This document shows positions 25,339 to 34,631 of a DNA stretch of 64,000 bases, piece by piece. A model generated the notes under the pieces. It saw only the letters and a program-made list of their open reading frames with translations, had not been told where the DNA came from and did not search any database. A program made the position numbers and the translations under genes. The number at the start of each line of letters is the position of its first letter. Positions within the stretch are counted from its first letter, which is position 1. Source of the DNA: JAHBXL01 sp964409775 (GTDB lineage Bacteria > Planctomycetota > Phycisphaerae > Phycisphaerales > UBA1924); assembly GCA_964409775.1 (NCBI GenBank), contig CAYPEI010000009.1, forward strand, positions 1 to 64,000. Reading direction: 5' to 3'.

Positions 25339-26493
25339 CTACGGGCTGATTCGAGGAGCAACCTCTCCCCGTCGAATCAAGCGGATCCACTCGTACTCGG
25401 TTGCGCCGTCGCCCTCTTCGAGGAAGCGAACTGCAGCGTTCGTGACTGCCTCGACATTCCGCAAATCACGCAACGAGGCGACACCGCACCGCGTGGTCGG
25501 GCTTGGGCCGTCAGATTCCCCGATCATGACGGCCGCCAACGAAGCCCGGGCGACCAGTGCCTGATTCGGCAAGGCGAGCACAATCAGCGAACTTGCCCCG
25601 GCGGGATTGTCGGGGACGTGACATGCCAGGCAGTTCTGCGCCGTGAAGACCGGCAAAAGGTCGCGGTACGCGCGATTCAATCCTGTGACATGCGGATTGT
25701 CTTCGGAAAACAGCACCGCAAAGTCCGCGACTCGGGGCTTGATGTACGACCCCTCGTACCACCGCCAGTTGCCATCCCACTCCCGAGGTGCGGCGGTTGG
25801 AGTTCTCGCGGGGTCTTCGCGGCGGTAGGCGGCGAGCAATCGCTCATCGGTGAACACGAACTCAACAGCCGATGTCCGTGAGTAACTCGACCACTCATCT
25901 CCCGAGTGCCAGAGCGGGTGCGGGTAGTCGCCCGCCGGCAGCCCGCTTCGAAAACTCGCGGGGACTCTCAGCACGATCGAGTCGCCGATCTGATCCAGGG
26001 TGATCGGCCCCGAAAAGACAAAGCACGACAGATAGCACCCTGCCCAAACGACCGGATCTAGGAGCAGACCGCGGCCGGCGGCCGGATCGATGGCGGCCCC
26101 CGGCGACAATCCACCCCAGACAATCATGTCTTCAGCGGCATCGCTGAGCACCCCGAGATGGGACAGTACCGAGGCCGCCGTATCGCGCGCCTTGGCATCG
26201 TCCGGAGGTGCTTGGGGCGTGCACCAGATAATCTCGTCCCCAATTCTCTCGATGGTCGCGTTGCGAATTTGCTTGCGCGGTGACTGAACCGGAAGTCGGG
26301 CCTCAATCGCCGGACTGATTGACGGGATGTCGGCGGAGGCCGCGGCACCGGGAGTAGATCCCGCGGGCGGCTTCGTCGAACCCGGAGCAGGCTGCTTGCC
26401 GCAGGATGCTGTCCAAAGCAGGCTCGCCATCGTCGCAACGACCACGACAGAATGATGCAGCCTGGACGTGGCATGACGCAGTTGGGAGGGCAT
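25339..26493 (-). CDS. Single-heme (CxxCH) lipoprotein, copy 2
   Basis: 384 residues from the ATG at 26493; the frame stays open beyond, but that part is antisense to the next gene. The N-terminal segment ends in a lipobox-like TASC followed by GKQPAPGS, so it is probably a lipoprotein. The body parallels copy 1 block by block: WGGLSPGAAIDPAAG, LDPVVWAGCYLS, FRSGLPAGDYPHPLWHS, SEDNPHVTGLNRAYRDL, and the heme motif NCLACHVPDN. The late Met/Pro-containing segment of copy 1 (MPPGDK) is replaced by VMIGESDGPSP, so the axial ligand may differ. Tail-to-tail arrangement with copy 1 and only 10 bases between stops suggests inverted duplication. Confidence 0.75.
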   Translation of the reverse strand: MPSQLRHATSRLHHSVVVVATMASLLWTASCGKQPAPGSTKPPAGSTPGAAASADIPSISPAIEARLPVQSPRKQIRNATIERIGDEIIWCTPQAPPDDAKARDTAASVLSHLGVLSDAAEDMIVWGGLSPGAAIDPAAGRGLLLDPVVWAGCYLSCFVFSGPITLDQIGDSIVLRVPASFRSGLPAGDYPHPLWHSGDEWSSYSRTSAVEFVFTDERLLAAYRREDPARTPTAAPREWDGNWRWYEGSYIKPRVADFAVLFSEDNPHVTGLNRAYRDLLPVFTAQNCLACHVPDNPAGASSLIVLALPNQALVARASLAAVMIGESDGPSPTTRCGVASLRDLRNVEAVTNAAVRFLEEGDGATEYEWIRLIRRGEVAPRISP

Positions 26494-26607
26494 GGCGAGA
26501 GGATTCTTGGCATCCACAAGCAGCGGCGACGGTGCATTCGTCGCGGTACTATCGCCCGCACGTCCCCAACCGTGCCAACCAGCCCACATCGCGGAGTTCG
26601 CCAAGGT

Positions 26608-27273
26608 ATGCGTCACTGGCTCAGATCGGCTGTTCTGTTTGTTACCGCCACGGCTTCCGGCTGTGGAATGACTATCTACGCCCCAGAAGACGTCCACGAC
26701 CCGGTCAGCGTGTTCGTCGCCGACCACGGTGTTCACTCCAGTCTCCTGCTGCCCCGCGAAGACGGGACGATTGCCCAGTTCGCCTACTCGCAATGGCACT
26801 GGGCCGCGCTCGATCAGGACGACTGGTATCGATCGCCCTTCGCGCTCGTCATACCGAACACCGGCACCTTGGGCTGGAGGGACTTTGAAGGCCCCTGCGA
26901 CTTTGACTGTGTCTGCGACCGCATGCACAAGTTGGGCAGACACCCCCCGATGGACGCCCTCTACGAGATCCGCGTGGAGCGGGCCGCCGCCGCGAAGGTT
27001 CTGGCCGAACTCGATCATCGCTGGCAGTCCCAGAGCAATGGGAACGTGTTCAACGAGAAGCGGGGGATGACGTTCGTGAAGGATGCCACCACCTACTCGA
27101 TCGCCCACACCTGCAACCAAGAGGTCGCGGCATGGCTTCGGGGAATGGGATGCAGGGTCGACGGGATGGCCAAGACCGCCGACATCCGGGTGGTTGGCGG
27201 GGTGCGAACAGGAAACGGTGGGCCGGAAAACCATGTTCTTGAAACCGCGGGCTCGGAACCGTCGGATTTCTGA
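26608..27273 (+). CDS. DUF2459-like lipoprotein
   Basis: 221 residues from the ATG at 26608; a longer frame upstream overlaps the divergent gene and lacks coding character. The start MRHWLRSAVLFVTATASGC is a signal with a lipobox (TASGC). The body begins VSVFVADHGVHSSLLLP, matching the DUF2459/TIGR02117 pattern V.HGWHTGLVLP with Trp replaced. It continues with TLGWRDFEGPCDF and a late YSIAHTCNQEVAAWLRGMGC that may bear a catalytic Cys/His pair of the NlpC/P60-like type suggested for this family. The function is unknown. It shares a ~110-base intergenic zone with the divergent cytochrome-like gene. Confidence 0.65.
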   Translation: MRHWLRSAVLFVTATASGCGMTIYAPEDVHDPVSVFVADHGVHSSLLLPREDGTIAQFAYSQWHWAALDQDDWYRSPFALVIPNTGTLGWRDFEGPCDFDCVCDRMHKLGRHPPMDALYEIRVERAAAAKVLAELDHRWQSQSNGNVFNEKRGMTFVKDATTYSIAHTCNQEVAAWLRGMGCRVDGMAKTADIRVVGGVRTGNGGPENHVLETAGSEPSDF

Positions 27274-27370
27274 TTGTGTGGTTAGCCACGGCAATGGGCC
27301 GATGGCTACCATGATTACGCTCCTTGGAGTGGCGGGCCGTCTGCCTCCCGGGGACGGGACCGACGCCGAG

Positions 27371-27427
27371 CTTTGCCCGAGTGTTTGACGAACGGTTCAC
27401 AGGTTTCCAGGTTTTTCTCGGGCAAAG
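27371..27427 (+). promoter_or_regulatory. Long-arm hairpin in the leader of the RRM gene
   Basis: CTTTGCCCGAG (27371-27381) and CTCGGGCAAAG (27417-27427) are perfect 11-base arms separated by 35 bases. The hairpin ends 13 bases before the ATG at 27441, where no good Shine-Dalgarno is seen. It may control access of ribosomes to the start, for example by temperature or by binding of the RRM protein itself. Confidence 0.45.
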
Positions 27428-27440
27428 GTTCGAGTGACGA

Positions 27441-27827
27441 ATGAAGATCTACGTCGGGAATCTGCCTTTCAGCGTGAATGACCAGGGGCTGCGTGAGGCG
27501 TTCGAGCCGCACGGCGAGGTCGCTTCCGCCCAAATTGTGATGGACCGAGAGACCGGCCGCCCGCGCGGCTTTGGGTTTGTCGAGATGCCCAACGACGATG
27601 ACGCCCGAAAGGCGATTGCCGCTCTGAACGGCCAGCAACTCGGTGGCCGCACCCTCGTGGTGAACGAAGCCCGTCCGAAGGAGGCCGGTGGCGGTGGCGG
27701 CGGCCGCGGTGGTTGGGGTGGCGGCGGCGGTGGTGGTGGGGGCCGCGGCGGCTACGGCGGCGGTGGTGGCGGGGGCCGTGGCGGCTACGGCGGCGGCGGT
27801 GGTGGTGGCGGCGGCCGGAGTTGGTAA
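27441..27827 (+). CDS. Glycine-rich RRM RNA-binding protein
   Basis: 128 residues. One RNA-recognition motif fills residues 1-78, with RNP2 IYVGNLPF (3-10), RNP1 RGFGFVEM (43-50) and the closing strand TLVVNEARPK. The rest is a Gly-rich tail of repeated GGGGGGRGGYGG-type units ending in RSW. Bacterial members (cyanobacterial Rbp type) bind single-stranded RNA, often rise in the cold, and may act as RNA chaperones. The tail may promote clustering or extra RNA contact. A terminator follows 34 bases after the stop. The leader carries a long-arm hairpin. Confidence 0.95.
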   Translation: MKIYVGNLPFSVNDQGLREAFEPHGEVASAQIVMDRETGRPRGFGFVEMPNDDDARKAIAALNGQQLGGRTLVVNEARPKEAGGGGGGRGGWGGGGGGGGGRGGYGGGGGGGRGGYGGGGGGGGGRSW

Positions 27828-27861
27828 GGCCGTCCGCACCATCCAGTCAGTTCCTTCGAGG

Positions 27862-27892
27862 GCCCCGGCAACCACCGGGGCTCTCTTCTTTT
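27862..27892 (+). terminator. Terminator after the RRM gene
   Basis: GCCCCGG (27862-27868) pairs with CCGGGGC (27875-27881) across a 6-base loop, followed by the pyrimidine-rich TCTCTTCTTTT. Confidence 0.7.
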
Positions 27893-28051
27893 CGGGGCCT
27901 CCGCTGCGGATACCGAGACGGGAGCATCCCGGGGCGAATTGGTTTCGTATGGAGTATGGGAGGCTCTGCCCGGGGCAGCGATGACCCGCGCAGGGGCGAT
28001 ATGCTCCCGCTGGCGGTCCTGTGGGGCTGCAGGGATGCAAGGAGTGTTTCG

Positions 28052-28891
28052 ATGCAGGCCAAGTCACTGAGCAAGCCGACGTCGCGAGCCTTCACGCTCG
28101 TGGAGATCCTCGTAGTGCTGGCGATCATCTCGATCCTGATCACCATCTCGGTGGTGGTCGCCGCACGCGTCACGCAAGGTGGCCGCGTGACGGCGACGCA
28201 GGACATCCTGCGAGTCCTGGACACAGCGCTGACGAGTTACATGGCGGATCGCGAGGCGAAGGTGCCCGCCGTCTACCGGGATGATGCCGGTGAGTACTTC
28301 CCGCTTTGGGACGGTCGAAAGGACGTGAACAACGAGGTCGACCGCGACGCGTACCCCGCCGAGCCGAGCCTTGCGTTGTTCCTTCACATCGCTTCAGAGG
28401 TTCCCGCCGTCGACCAGACACTCAAGGGCATCGACAGCAGGTTCATCAAGCAACTCCCCGATATCCGCGTTTTCACACCCCCGGGCCAGCCGTTGCGCAA
28501 GAACATCGGCGGCACGCTCACCGCCGTCAAGGGGTACACGATTCTCGACGCCTGGGGGCGGCCGATCCGGTTCGTCCACCCTGCGTGGGACGGCGGTGGA
28601 GGTCAGTACTGGGACGGCAACAGCCTTGTCGCACGTGACCCGGTCGCCTACGACGTCAACGCCAACGGCAATGCCGGCGAGGCCAACGAACTGCTCCGGC
28701 GGTCGTATCGGCCCTTCAACCCCAACACCTCCACGGCAGCGAATCCCGTCGGCGATGCCGATGAGGGCATTTGCATCAACGGCCGGCCCTACTTCTACTC
28801 GGCCGGCAATGATGGCGACCCGGGCACGCGACAGGACAACGTGTACTCCGTGCGTCCCACGTTCCCGCCGGAAACGGAGAAGTTCCAGTAA
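28052..28891 (+). CDS. Type II secretion/type IV pilin-like pseudopilin
   Basis: 279 residues from the ATG at 28052 (AAGGAG 7 bases upstream). A short basic leader SKPTSRA precedes FTLVEILVVLAIISILITI, the class III prepilin signal: cleavage before the Phe, methylation of the Phe, and Glu at mature position 5. The soluble part (from about 45) has a GspG-like layout with DILRVLDTALTSYMADREAK, DAWGRPIRFVHP and a Ca-loop-like ending YFYSAGNDGDPGTRQDNVYS. It is probably an exported component of a type II-like secretion or pilus apparatus. No other secretion genes are nearby, as is common for scattered planctomycete pseudopilins. Confidence 0.9.
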   Translation: MQAKSLSKPTSRAFTLVEILVVLAIISILITISVVVAARVTQGGRVTATQDILRVLDTALTSYMADREAKVPAVYRDDAGEYFPLWDGRKDVNNEVDRDAYPAEPSLALFLHIASEVPAVDQTLKGIDSRFIKQLPDIRVFTPPGQPLRKNIGGTLTAVKGYTILDAWGRPIRFVHPAWDGGGGQYWDGNSLVARDPVAYDVNANGNAGEANELLRRSYRPFNPNTSTAANPVGDADEGICINGRPYFYSAGNDGDPGTRQDNVYSVRPTFPPETEKFQ

Positions 28892-29036
28892 TTGCCCGCA
28901 CGGTGGCACCGCGGCATCCCGCCGAGGTTGTCTGCCGGTAGGCCTGATGGCCGACTGCAGGCTCATCAGGCATTCGGGCTCGACTGTCGCCGCGGTTGGG
29001 GTATAGTTCCGTCGCCTTGAGAGTCAGGAGTTCATC

Positions 29037-29110
29037 CGGGGTGTAGCGCAGCTTGGTAGCGCGTTTGGTTCGGGACCAAAAGGTCGGAGGTTCAAATCCT
29101 CTCACCCCGA
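29037..29110 (+). tRNA. tRNA-Pro (CGG)
   Basis: 74 bases fold as a cloverleaf. The acceptor is CGGGGTG/CACCCCG with discriminator A. The D arm is GCGCAGCTTGGTAGCGC. The anticodon loop is TTCGGGA on a TTTGG/CCAAA stem, giving anticodon CGG. The T arm is GGAGGTTCAAATCCTCT-like. CCA is not encoded. A TATAGT -10-like box lies at 29002-29007. A terminator follows. Confidence 0.97.
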
Positions 29111-29119
29111 TTGCCGCAG

Positions 29120-29144
29120 GACCCGCCCCTATGGGCGGGTCTTT
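29120..29144 (+). terminator. Terminator of tRNA-Pro
   Basis: A 9-base-pair stem GACCCGCCC/GGGCGGGTC (29120-29128 and 29133-29141) with a 4-base loop is followed by TTT. From here to 29404 no gene is seen. Confidence 0.8.
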
Positions 29145-29404
29145 GTGCAACCGGACGGAAGTACTGAAGCCCGGCCTGTCTGCGAAGCCGCGGAAGAAGA
29201 GCACAACGACCCCGCTTGGCGATCACGCGCCCGGGTCAGGCGCGACTATGTCCATCGCGCCCTCGCGAACACACCGAGCGGCAGGCCAAGGGAGGCTGAC
29301 GGGAGGAGTTGGTCTGTTGGATCGACCAAACTCGCCAACGGCGCCACAGTCCTGTCCCCGCGCGGGTCTGCGAGCGCGTGGCTGATGGCGGCGCTTCGGT
29401 GCGA

Positions 29405-29767
29405 CTACTTGGACTCGACGATCGTCTTGAACCCGCCGTACGAGAAACGCTTCATGTCAAAGGGCATGTCGTTGGGGTCACACATGCCGGCGAGACGCGG
29501 GTCCTTCATGACCTTGGCGTTGATCTTGTTCCGGTCGGCCTTGGACTTGTAGACGATCCACGAGAAGATGACGGTTTCATTGGCCTTTGCGCCGGCGAGT
29601 TTGGTGAAGGGCACGCCGAACTTTGCTTTCAGATCATCGCCGATGCACTCGCGGTATTCGAGAGCACCCAACTCCATCCAGACTTTGCAGCCCACTTTGG
29701 CCATCTTCTTGTACTTGGCGAGATTCTTCTTGGGCATGACAATGACGAATCCGTCGACGTAGGCCAT
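29405..29767 (-). CDS. DUF1428 family protein
   Basis: 120 residues from the ATG at 29767 (CGGAG upstream). MAYVDGFVIVMPKKNLAKYKKMA opens the protein, and AKANETVIFSWIVYKSKADRNKINAKVMKDPR followed by PFDMKRFSYGGFKTIV closes it; this matches DUF1428 (YbaA-like) along its full length. The fold is a ferredoxin-like dimer of the EthD/ABM type. No enzymatic reaction is established. The gene stands alone between tRNA-Pro and the rhamnosidase gene, both facing away or co-directional without tight spacing. A stress or housekeeping role is a guess. Confidence 0.9.
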   Translation of the reverse strand: MAYVDGFVIVMPKKNLAKYKKMAKVGCKVWMELGALEYRECIGDDLKAKFGVPFTKLAGAKANETVIFSWIVYKSKADRNKINAKVMKDPRLAGMCDPNDMPFDMKRFSYGGFKTIVESK

Positions 29768-29899
29768 GGCAAAGCTCCGTGAAACGCTCGACTCTCTGGA
29801 CCGGGCAGATTGGCGAACAGTCGGCATGAGTGTAACGGAAGACGCGGGTCTGAGCCGGGAGCCGGAGGCTCGGGCGGCTCGCGTGCGTGCAGAGGGTCT

Positions 29900-32869
29900 C
29901 TAGTTCCCCGGCGCCTGATACGGCGCCTTGAGCCGGTACGTCCCGGAACCGACTTTCAACACGACCCCGGCGGAGGTCTGTGCGGTGGCCAGGATGCCGT
30001 CGATGCGGTCAAGGCTTCGTTCCGACTCCCGGATATCCCGCGGAGTCGCGGTGGGAATCGAAACGAGCGCGACGGTGTTCGGCGGGACGGTCAGGTTGAG
30101 GCTGAATAAGCCGCCCTGCACGGCCCAGTCGCTGGAAATGGAGCCATGGATTGAGCGGTAGGTCGCCCGCGCTTCGGTGATGGCACCCTCCGTCCGGGGG
30201 TGAATCGAGATCTGCTCGAATCCGCTCTTTCCAGCGGGCTGCGAAATCCCGGCAACGCCTTCGAACAGCCACTGCCCGCAGGAGCCGAGCGCGTAGTGAT
30301 TGAAGGAGTTCATTCCGATGTCCGGGTGTGGACCCGTCTCGGGTGTGTAGCCGTCCCAACGCTCCCAGATCGTCGTCGCACCGTGCTTCACCGAGTACAA
30401 CCAGGACGGAAAGTCGTCCTGCAGCAGCAGCCGGTACGCGATATCGGGGCGACCGTTGTTGCTCAACACGGGCAACAGGTGACTCACGCCGACGAATCCG
30501 GTGGAGAGTCTGTCTCCTTTGGCACGCACATCGTCGACGAGGTACTTCAGCGCGGAAGCGCGGTGTTCTTCCGACAGCAGGTCGAAGCGCAGACCGAGGA
30601 TGTAGACCGTCTGCGTATCGCCCTTGATGCGGCCGTCCGGTGCCACATACGCGGCGTTGAACGCGGCCCGGATGGCCTCGAAGAGACGCTGGTACTTCTC
30701 GGCGTCCGCTCTACGTCCAAGCACGCGAAGGCTGCGTGCGACGAGGTCCGTCGAGTGAGCGAAGTATGCGGTCCCGAGCACATCCTTCGGCGTGTCCGCT
30801 TTGATCGACAGCCAGTCGCCGTAGTCGTTGCCGCGGTCGCGGTCGCGCAGCAGCCCGGTGCTGTGCTCGCGGCACCACTCCACCCACCGGATCATGGAGT
30901 CGATACTGCGCTCCAGCAGTCGCTTATCGCCGTACGTCTCGTACATCAGCCATGGCACGATCATTCCCGCATCCGCCCACGCCGGTGTGCCGTAGGTGAG
31001 GCCGCGGGTGACGGGGGCGACATCGGAGTGCGCCCCATCCTCCCGCTGGGCGTCGATGACATCGGTCATCCACTTGGTCATGAACGCGGCGATATCGGCG
31101 TTGTACGCGGCGGTGGGGACGAAGACCTGCGTGTCCGCCATCCAGCCCATGCGTTCATCGCGCTGTGGGCAGTCGGTGGGGACGCTGAGGTAGTTGCCGC
31201 GCAGGCCCCAGACGATGTTGGACTGCAGTTGGTTGATGCGCGGGTCGGAACACTCGAACGTTCCTGCCAGAGGCATGTCCGATGACAGCACAAGGCCCGT
31301 GACCGCGTCTGGCTGCGGCTCGGCGTCAAGCCCCGTGAGTTCGACGTATCGGAACCCGTGAAAAGTGAAACGCGGCTGCCAGGTGAACTCGTCGGCGCCG
31401 GCGGGCGTGTAGGTGTCGATCGAGGGCGCGCCCCGGAGGTTGGCTGCGTAGAGCGTGCCATCGGGGTTGAGCATCTCGCCGTGGCGGATCGTGATGGCCT
31501 GACCGGCGCGGGAATGGAATTTCAACCGAACGACGCCGACCATGTTCTGCCCAAGGTCGAACACCCACGCGCCCGGAGTTGGTTGTTTGACGCTGCGAGC
31601 CGGCAACTCGGCGACGATCCGCACCGGCTCCGAGACGTCGGTCTGCAGGTTGCGATGCTCATCGCGAACCGCCGCGCCGGACCATTGCGAATCATCGAGC
31701 CCCGGAGCGTTCCAGCCTGCGATCTCGTGTCGAGCGTCGTAGGTCTCGCCTTTCATGATGTCGGCCATGAGCAACGGGCCTGCATGAACCTTCCACGACT
31801 CGTCGGTCGTGATGCGCTCGGTGGTGCCATCGGCGTAGGTGATCTCGAGTTGCGCGAGCAGGGCCGGCGAGTCGCCGTAGAACTTGCTGATGCCGAACAA
31901 TCCGGCGCGGCCGCAGAACCAGCCCGGGCCGACGAGCGCCCCGAGCACATTGCGGCCTTGGGAGAGTTGCGAGGTGACGTCATAGGCCTGATACCGGACG
32001 CGTTTGCGATAGTCGGTCCACCCTGGGGAAAGATGCGATGCGCCCACTCGCTGGCCGTTGAGCGAGATCTCGTACACGCCCAGGGCGGTGGCGTAGAGCC
32101 TCGCACGGGAAACGGGCTTGCTGATGTCAAAGCCCCGTCGAAGGTAGGGGGGGCGTCCCGTCGGCAGGGAGAGTGTCTGGTTCTCTCCTGCCTCGGCCGC
32201 GTGCCCTGCGCCCTCGTAGGTGTACTCGACGCGCAGGCGTTTGCGCTTGCCAAACGCCGGGTCGCCACCGAGGTTCTGGTTGTTCACGACCAGGTCGCCG
32301 CCGCGTCCGCCGAGCAGACGGGAAACGTCCTTGGTCACGTCTCTGCTCGTCGTGCCATCTTCGGTGGCATAGGTTGCACGGGTGATACCGAGTTCAACCG
32401 GACCAGGACCCGCTTCGATCCACCGGGCGCTCCAGTCGTCGGGCGCGAGCAGGCCCATCTCCCACACGGTGGGCGCGCTCCAGGCGCCTGCGCGGCCGTC
32501 GCGGTCCCATGCACGCACCTTCCAGTGGCATGCTTGGCGCGAGGCAAGCGGCCGGCCCGAGTACTCGATGTGGGCAGTCTGGTTGGACGCGACCCTGCCC
32601 GAATCCCACAGGTCGCCGCGGTCCTGCGCGAGGAGTTCAGCGCTCGAAGCAACAAGGACTTGAAATGCGGTCTGGTGCTCCGAGCGGCGATCGGCGTCGA
32701 GAAGCCAGTACAGGCGGGGGTGACGTTCTTCGATCGCGAGCGGGCTGGTGAGGTACTCGCAGCGCAACGAGTGGGGGAGGAGCGAGCCGCCTTCAGCGCG
32801 GGCTTCTGATGTTGCGAGCGCGCTCAGCACGCTCAAGATCCACGCGAGCGTGATCACGAAATGGTGCAT
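29900..32869 (-). CDS. Secreted alpha-L-rhamnosidase (GH78)
   Basis: 989 residues from the ATG at 32869, with a signal peptide (LAWILSVLSALATSEARA). Layout of GH78: N-terminal Ig-like domain with LRCEYLTSPLAIEERHPRLYW (about 30-130), beta-sandwich domains (YATALGVYEISLNGQRVG, then LSPGWTDYRKRVRYQAYDVT), the (alpha/alpha)6 catalytic barrel from about 520, and a C-terminal beta domain. CPQRDERMGWMADTQ near 565-580 carries the general acid Glu. The enzyme releases terminal alpha-L-rhamnose from plant or algal polysaccharides and glycosides by inversion. It appears to be a single-gene unit rather than a full PUL. Confidence 0.93.
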   Translation of the reverse strand: MHHFVITLAWILSVLSALATSEARAEGGSLLPHSLRCEYLTSPLAIEERHPRLYWLLDADRRSEHQTAFQVLVASSAELLAQDRGDLWDSGRVASNQTAHIEYSGRPLASRQACHWKVRAWDRDGRAGAWSAPTVWEMGLLAPDDWSARWIEAGPGPVELGITRATYATEDGTTSRDVTKDVSRLLGGRGGDLVVNNQNLGGDPAFGKRKRLRVEYTYEGAGHAAEAGENQTLSLPTGRPPYLRRGFDISKPVSRARLYATALGVYEISLNGQRVGASHLSPGWTDYRKRVRYQAYDVTSQLSQGRNVLGALVGPGWFCGRAGLFGISKFYGDSPALLAQLEITYADGTTERITTDESWKVHAGPLLMADIMKGETYDARHEIAGWNAPGLDDSQWSGAAVRDEHRNLQTDVSEPVRIVAELPARSVKQPTPGAWVFDLGQNMVGVVRLKFHSRAGQAITIRHGEMLNPDGTLYAANLRGAPSIDTYTPAGADEFTWQPRFTFHGFRYVELTGLDAEPQPDAVTGLVLSSDMPLAGTFECSDPRINQLQSNIVWGLRGNYLSVPTDCPQRDERMGWMADTQVFVPTAAYNADIAAFMTKWMTDVIDAQREDGAHSDVAPVTRGLTYGTPAWADAGMIVPWLMYETYGDKRLLERSIDSMIRWVEWCREHSTGLLRDRDRGNDYGDWLSIKADTPKDVLGTAYFAHSTDLVARSLRVLGRRADAEKYQRLFEAIRAAFNAAYVAPDGRIKGDTQTVYILGLRFDLLSEEHRASALKYLVDDVRAKGDRLSTGFVGVSHLLPVLSNNGRPDIAYRLLLQDDFPSWLYSVKHGATTIWERWDGYTPETGPHPDIGMNSFNHYALGSCGQWLFEGVAGISQPAGKSGFEQISIHPRTEGAITEARATYRSIHGSISSDWAVQGGLFSLNLTVPPNTVALVSIPTATPRDIRESERSLDRIDGILATAQTSAGVVLKVGSGTYRLKAPYQAPGN

Positions 32870-32915
32870 GCCGCACTTCCTTGGTCGAGTCCAGACGGAC
32901 TGTACCGGGGCAGAT

Positions 32916-34631
32916 TCAAAACCCTGCCGCGTATCCGTCTTTGCGCGATTCCGAGGCGCCGATGAACACGCCGGTCTTCGGATCTCGCAGGATGGCCTGA
33001 TAGCCGCCGAAGTAGGGCGTGGCGAGCGGCTTGATGATGTGGCCGCGGCGCTCAAGTTCTCGAATCGTTGATTCCGGGAAGCCCGGCTCGAGACTGAGAA
33101 CTCCGCCATCCGCCATCGGGGTGACCATGCCCGCGGGCTCCGTGGAACCATCATGGTGGATGCGAGGCGCATCTCCGGCCTGCTGCAGCGTCATGCCGAA
33201 GTCGATGAGGTTGATGACGATCTGTGCGTGACCCTGCGGCTGCATCGCCCCGCCCATCACGCCGAAACTCATCCAGGGCTTGTTGTCCTTGGTGATGAAT
33301 GCCGGGATGATCGTGTGGAACGGTCGCTTGCCGGGCGCGAGCGCGTTGGGGTGAGCCGGGTCGAGGGCAAACTGCTCGCCTCGGTCCTGCAGCATGAACC
33401 CCAGGCCAGGGGGAGTCATCCCGCTGCCCATGCCCCGATAGTTGGACTGGATCAGCGAGACCATCATTCCCTTCGAATCCGCGACCGTCAGATAGATCGT
33501 GTCTGTGCCGGCCGGGATTGCGCCGGGCTCGACGGTCAGCGACGCTTTGGACATGTCGATGCGGGTTCGTCGTTGGGCGGCATACTCATCGCTGACAAGC
33601 CGATCGACCGGTGCGTGGTAAAACGCCGGATCGGCATAGAAGCGGGCGCGGTCCTCGAACGCGAGTTTCTTGGCTTCGACGAAGGCGTGAACGTGGTCCG
33701 CGCTGCCGAACCCCATGGCCTTCAGGTCGTAGCCCTCAAGGATCTTGAGAATCTGGAGCGCGGCAATGCCCTGGCCGTTCGGCGGGAGTTCCCACACGTC
33801 GTAGCCGCGGTAGTTCGCCGAGACCGGCTGAACCCACTCCCCCTTGTGCGCAGCAAAGTCCGCGGCGGCCAGCACGCCACCCTGTTCGGCGATGTACTTC
33901 TCGATGATCGCGGGAACTTCACCTGAGTAGAACCCGTCACGCCCTTTCGCGGCGATTCTCTCCAGCGTTGACGCCAGGTGCTGGTTGCGCCAAATCTCCC
34001 CCGCGGCAGGTGGCCGTCCATCGATCGTGAACTGCTCCTTGAATCCGGGCATGTCGGCCAGGACGCGGGCGTTCGCGGCCCAGCCGGCGGCGATGACCGG
34101 AGTCACGGGAAAGCCGCCGCGGGCATAGGCGATCGCCGGCGCGAGGACTTGCTTCATGGGCAGACTGCCGAATCGCTCGTGGAGAGCGAACCAACCGTCC
34201 ACGCAACCCGGGACAGTGACCGGGAGCGGACCATGCGACGGAAGGGCCGTCAGACCTCGAGACTTCACAAGGTCGATGGTCAAGGCCGCCGGTGCGCGTC
34301 CTGATCCGTTGTATCCCACGAGATTTCCCGACCGCGGCGACCAGACCATCGCAAACAGGTCGCCCCCGACACCGCAACCCGTGGGTTCCATGAGTCCCAG
34401 CGCGGCGTTCGCGGCGATCGCCGCATCAACCGCCGTCCCGCCCTGTTTCAGAACGTCCAGGGCGATCTGGGTGGCCAGTGGGTGGCTGGTCGCGGCCATC
34501 CCATGTGTTGCAAACGCCTCCGATCGCGTCGCGCGAGGAAGCGGTGGAGGCGAAGGCGGTTCTGTCGGAGCCGTCGCGTGGGCGGTCATCAGGATCATGG
34601 TGTGCAACACGAAGGCCAGAGCGTGAGACAT
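32916..34631 (-). CDS. ggt: Gamma-glutamyltransferase
   Basis: 571 residues from the ATG at 34631; more N-terminal in-frame sequence is antisense noise. A signal peptide (MSHALAFVLHTMILMTAHA) is followed by FATHGMAATSHPLATQIALDVLKQGGTAVDAAIAANAALGLMEP-type blocks, here shortened, which are the family start. GSGMTPPGLGFMLQD and a late GFPESTIRELERRGH match the small-subunit region. The nucleophile Thr lies near residue 377 in the TIYLTVADSKG segment, where the precursor self-cleaves. The enzyme hydrolyses or transfers the gamma-glutamyl group of glutathione in the periplasm. It lies close behind the rhamnosidase gene but with no obvious shared operon signal. Confidence 0.93.
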   Translation of the reverse strand: MSHALAFVLHTMILMTAHATAPTEPPSPPPLPRATRSEAFATHGMAATSHPLATQIALDVLKQGGTAVDAAIAANAALGLMEPTGCGVGGDLFAMVWSPRSGNLVGYNGSGRAPAALTIDLVKSRGLTALPSHGPLPVTVPGCVDGWFALHERFGSLPMKQVLAPAIAYARGGFPVTPVIAAGWAANARVLADMPGFKEQFTIDGRPPAAGEIWRNQHLASTLERIAAKGRDGFYSGEVPAIIEKYIAEQGGVLAAADFAAHKGEWVQPVSANYRGYDVWELPPNGQGIAALQILKILEGYDLKAMGFGSADHVHAFVEAKKLAFEDRARFYADPAFYHAPVDRLVSDEYAAQRRTRIDMSKASLTVEPGAIPAGTDTIYLTVADSKGMMVSLIQSNYRGMGSGMTPPGLGFMLQDRGEQFALDPAHPNALAPGKRPFHTIIPAFITKDNKPWMSFGVMGGAMQPQGHAQIVINLIDFGMTLQQAGDAPRIHHDGSTEPAGMVTPMADGGVLSLEPGFPESTIRELERRGHIIKPLATPYFGGYQAILRDPKTGVFIGASESRKDGYAAGF

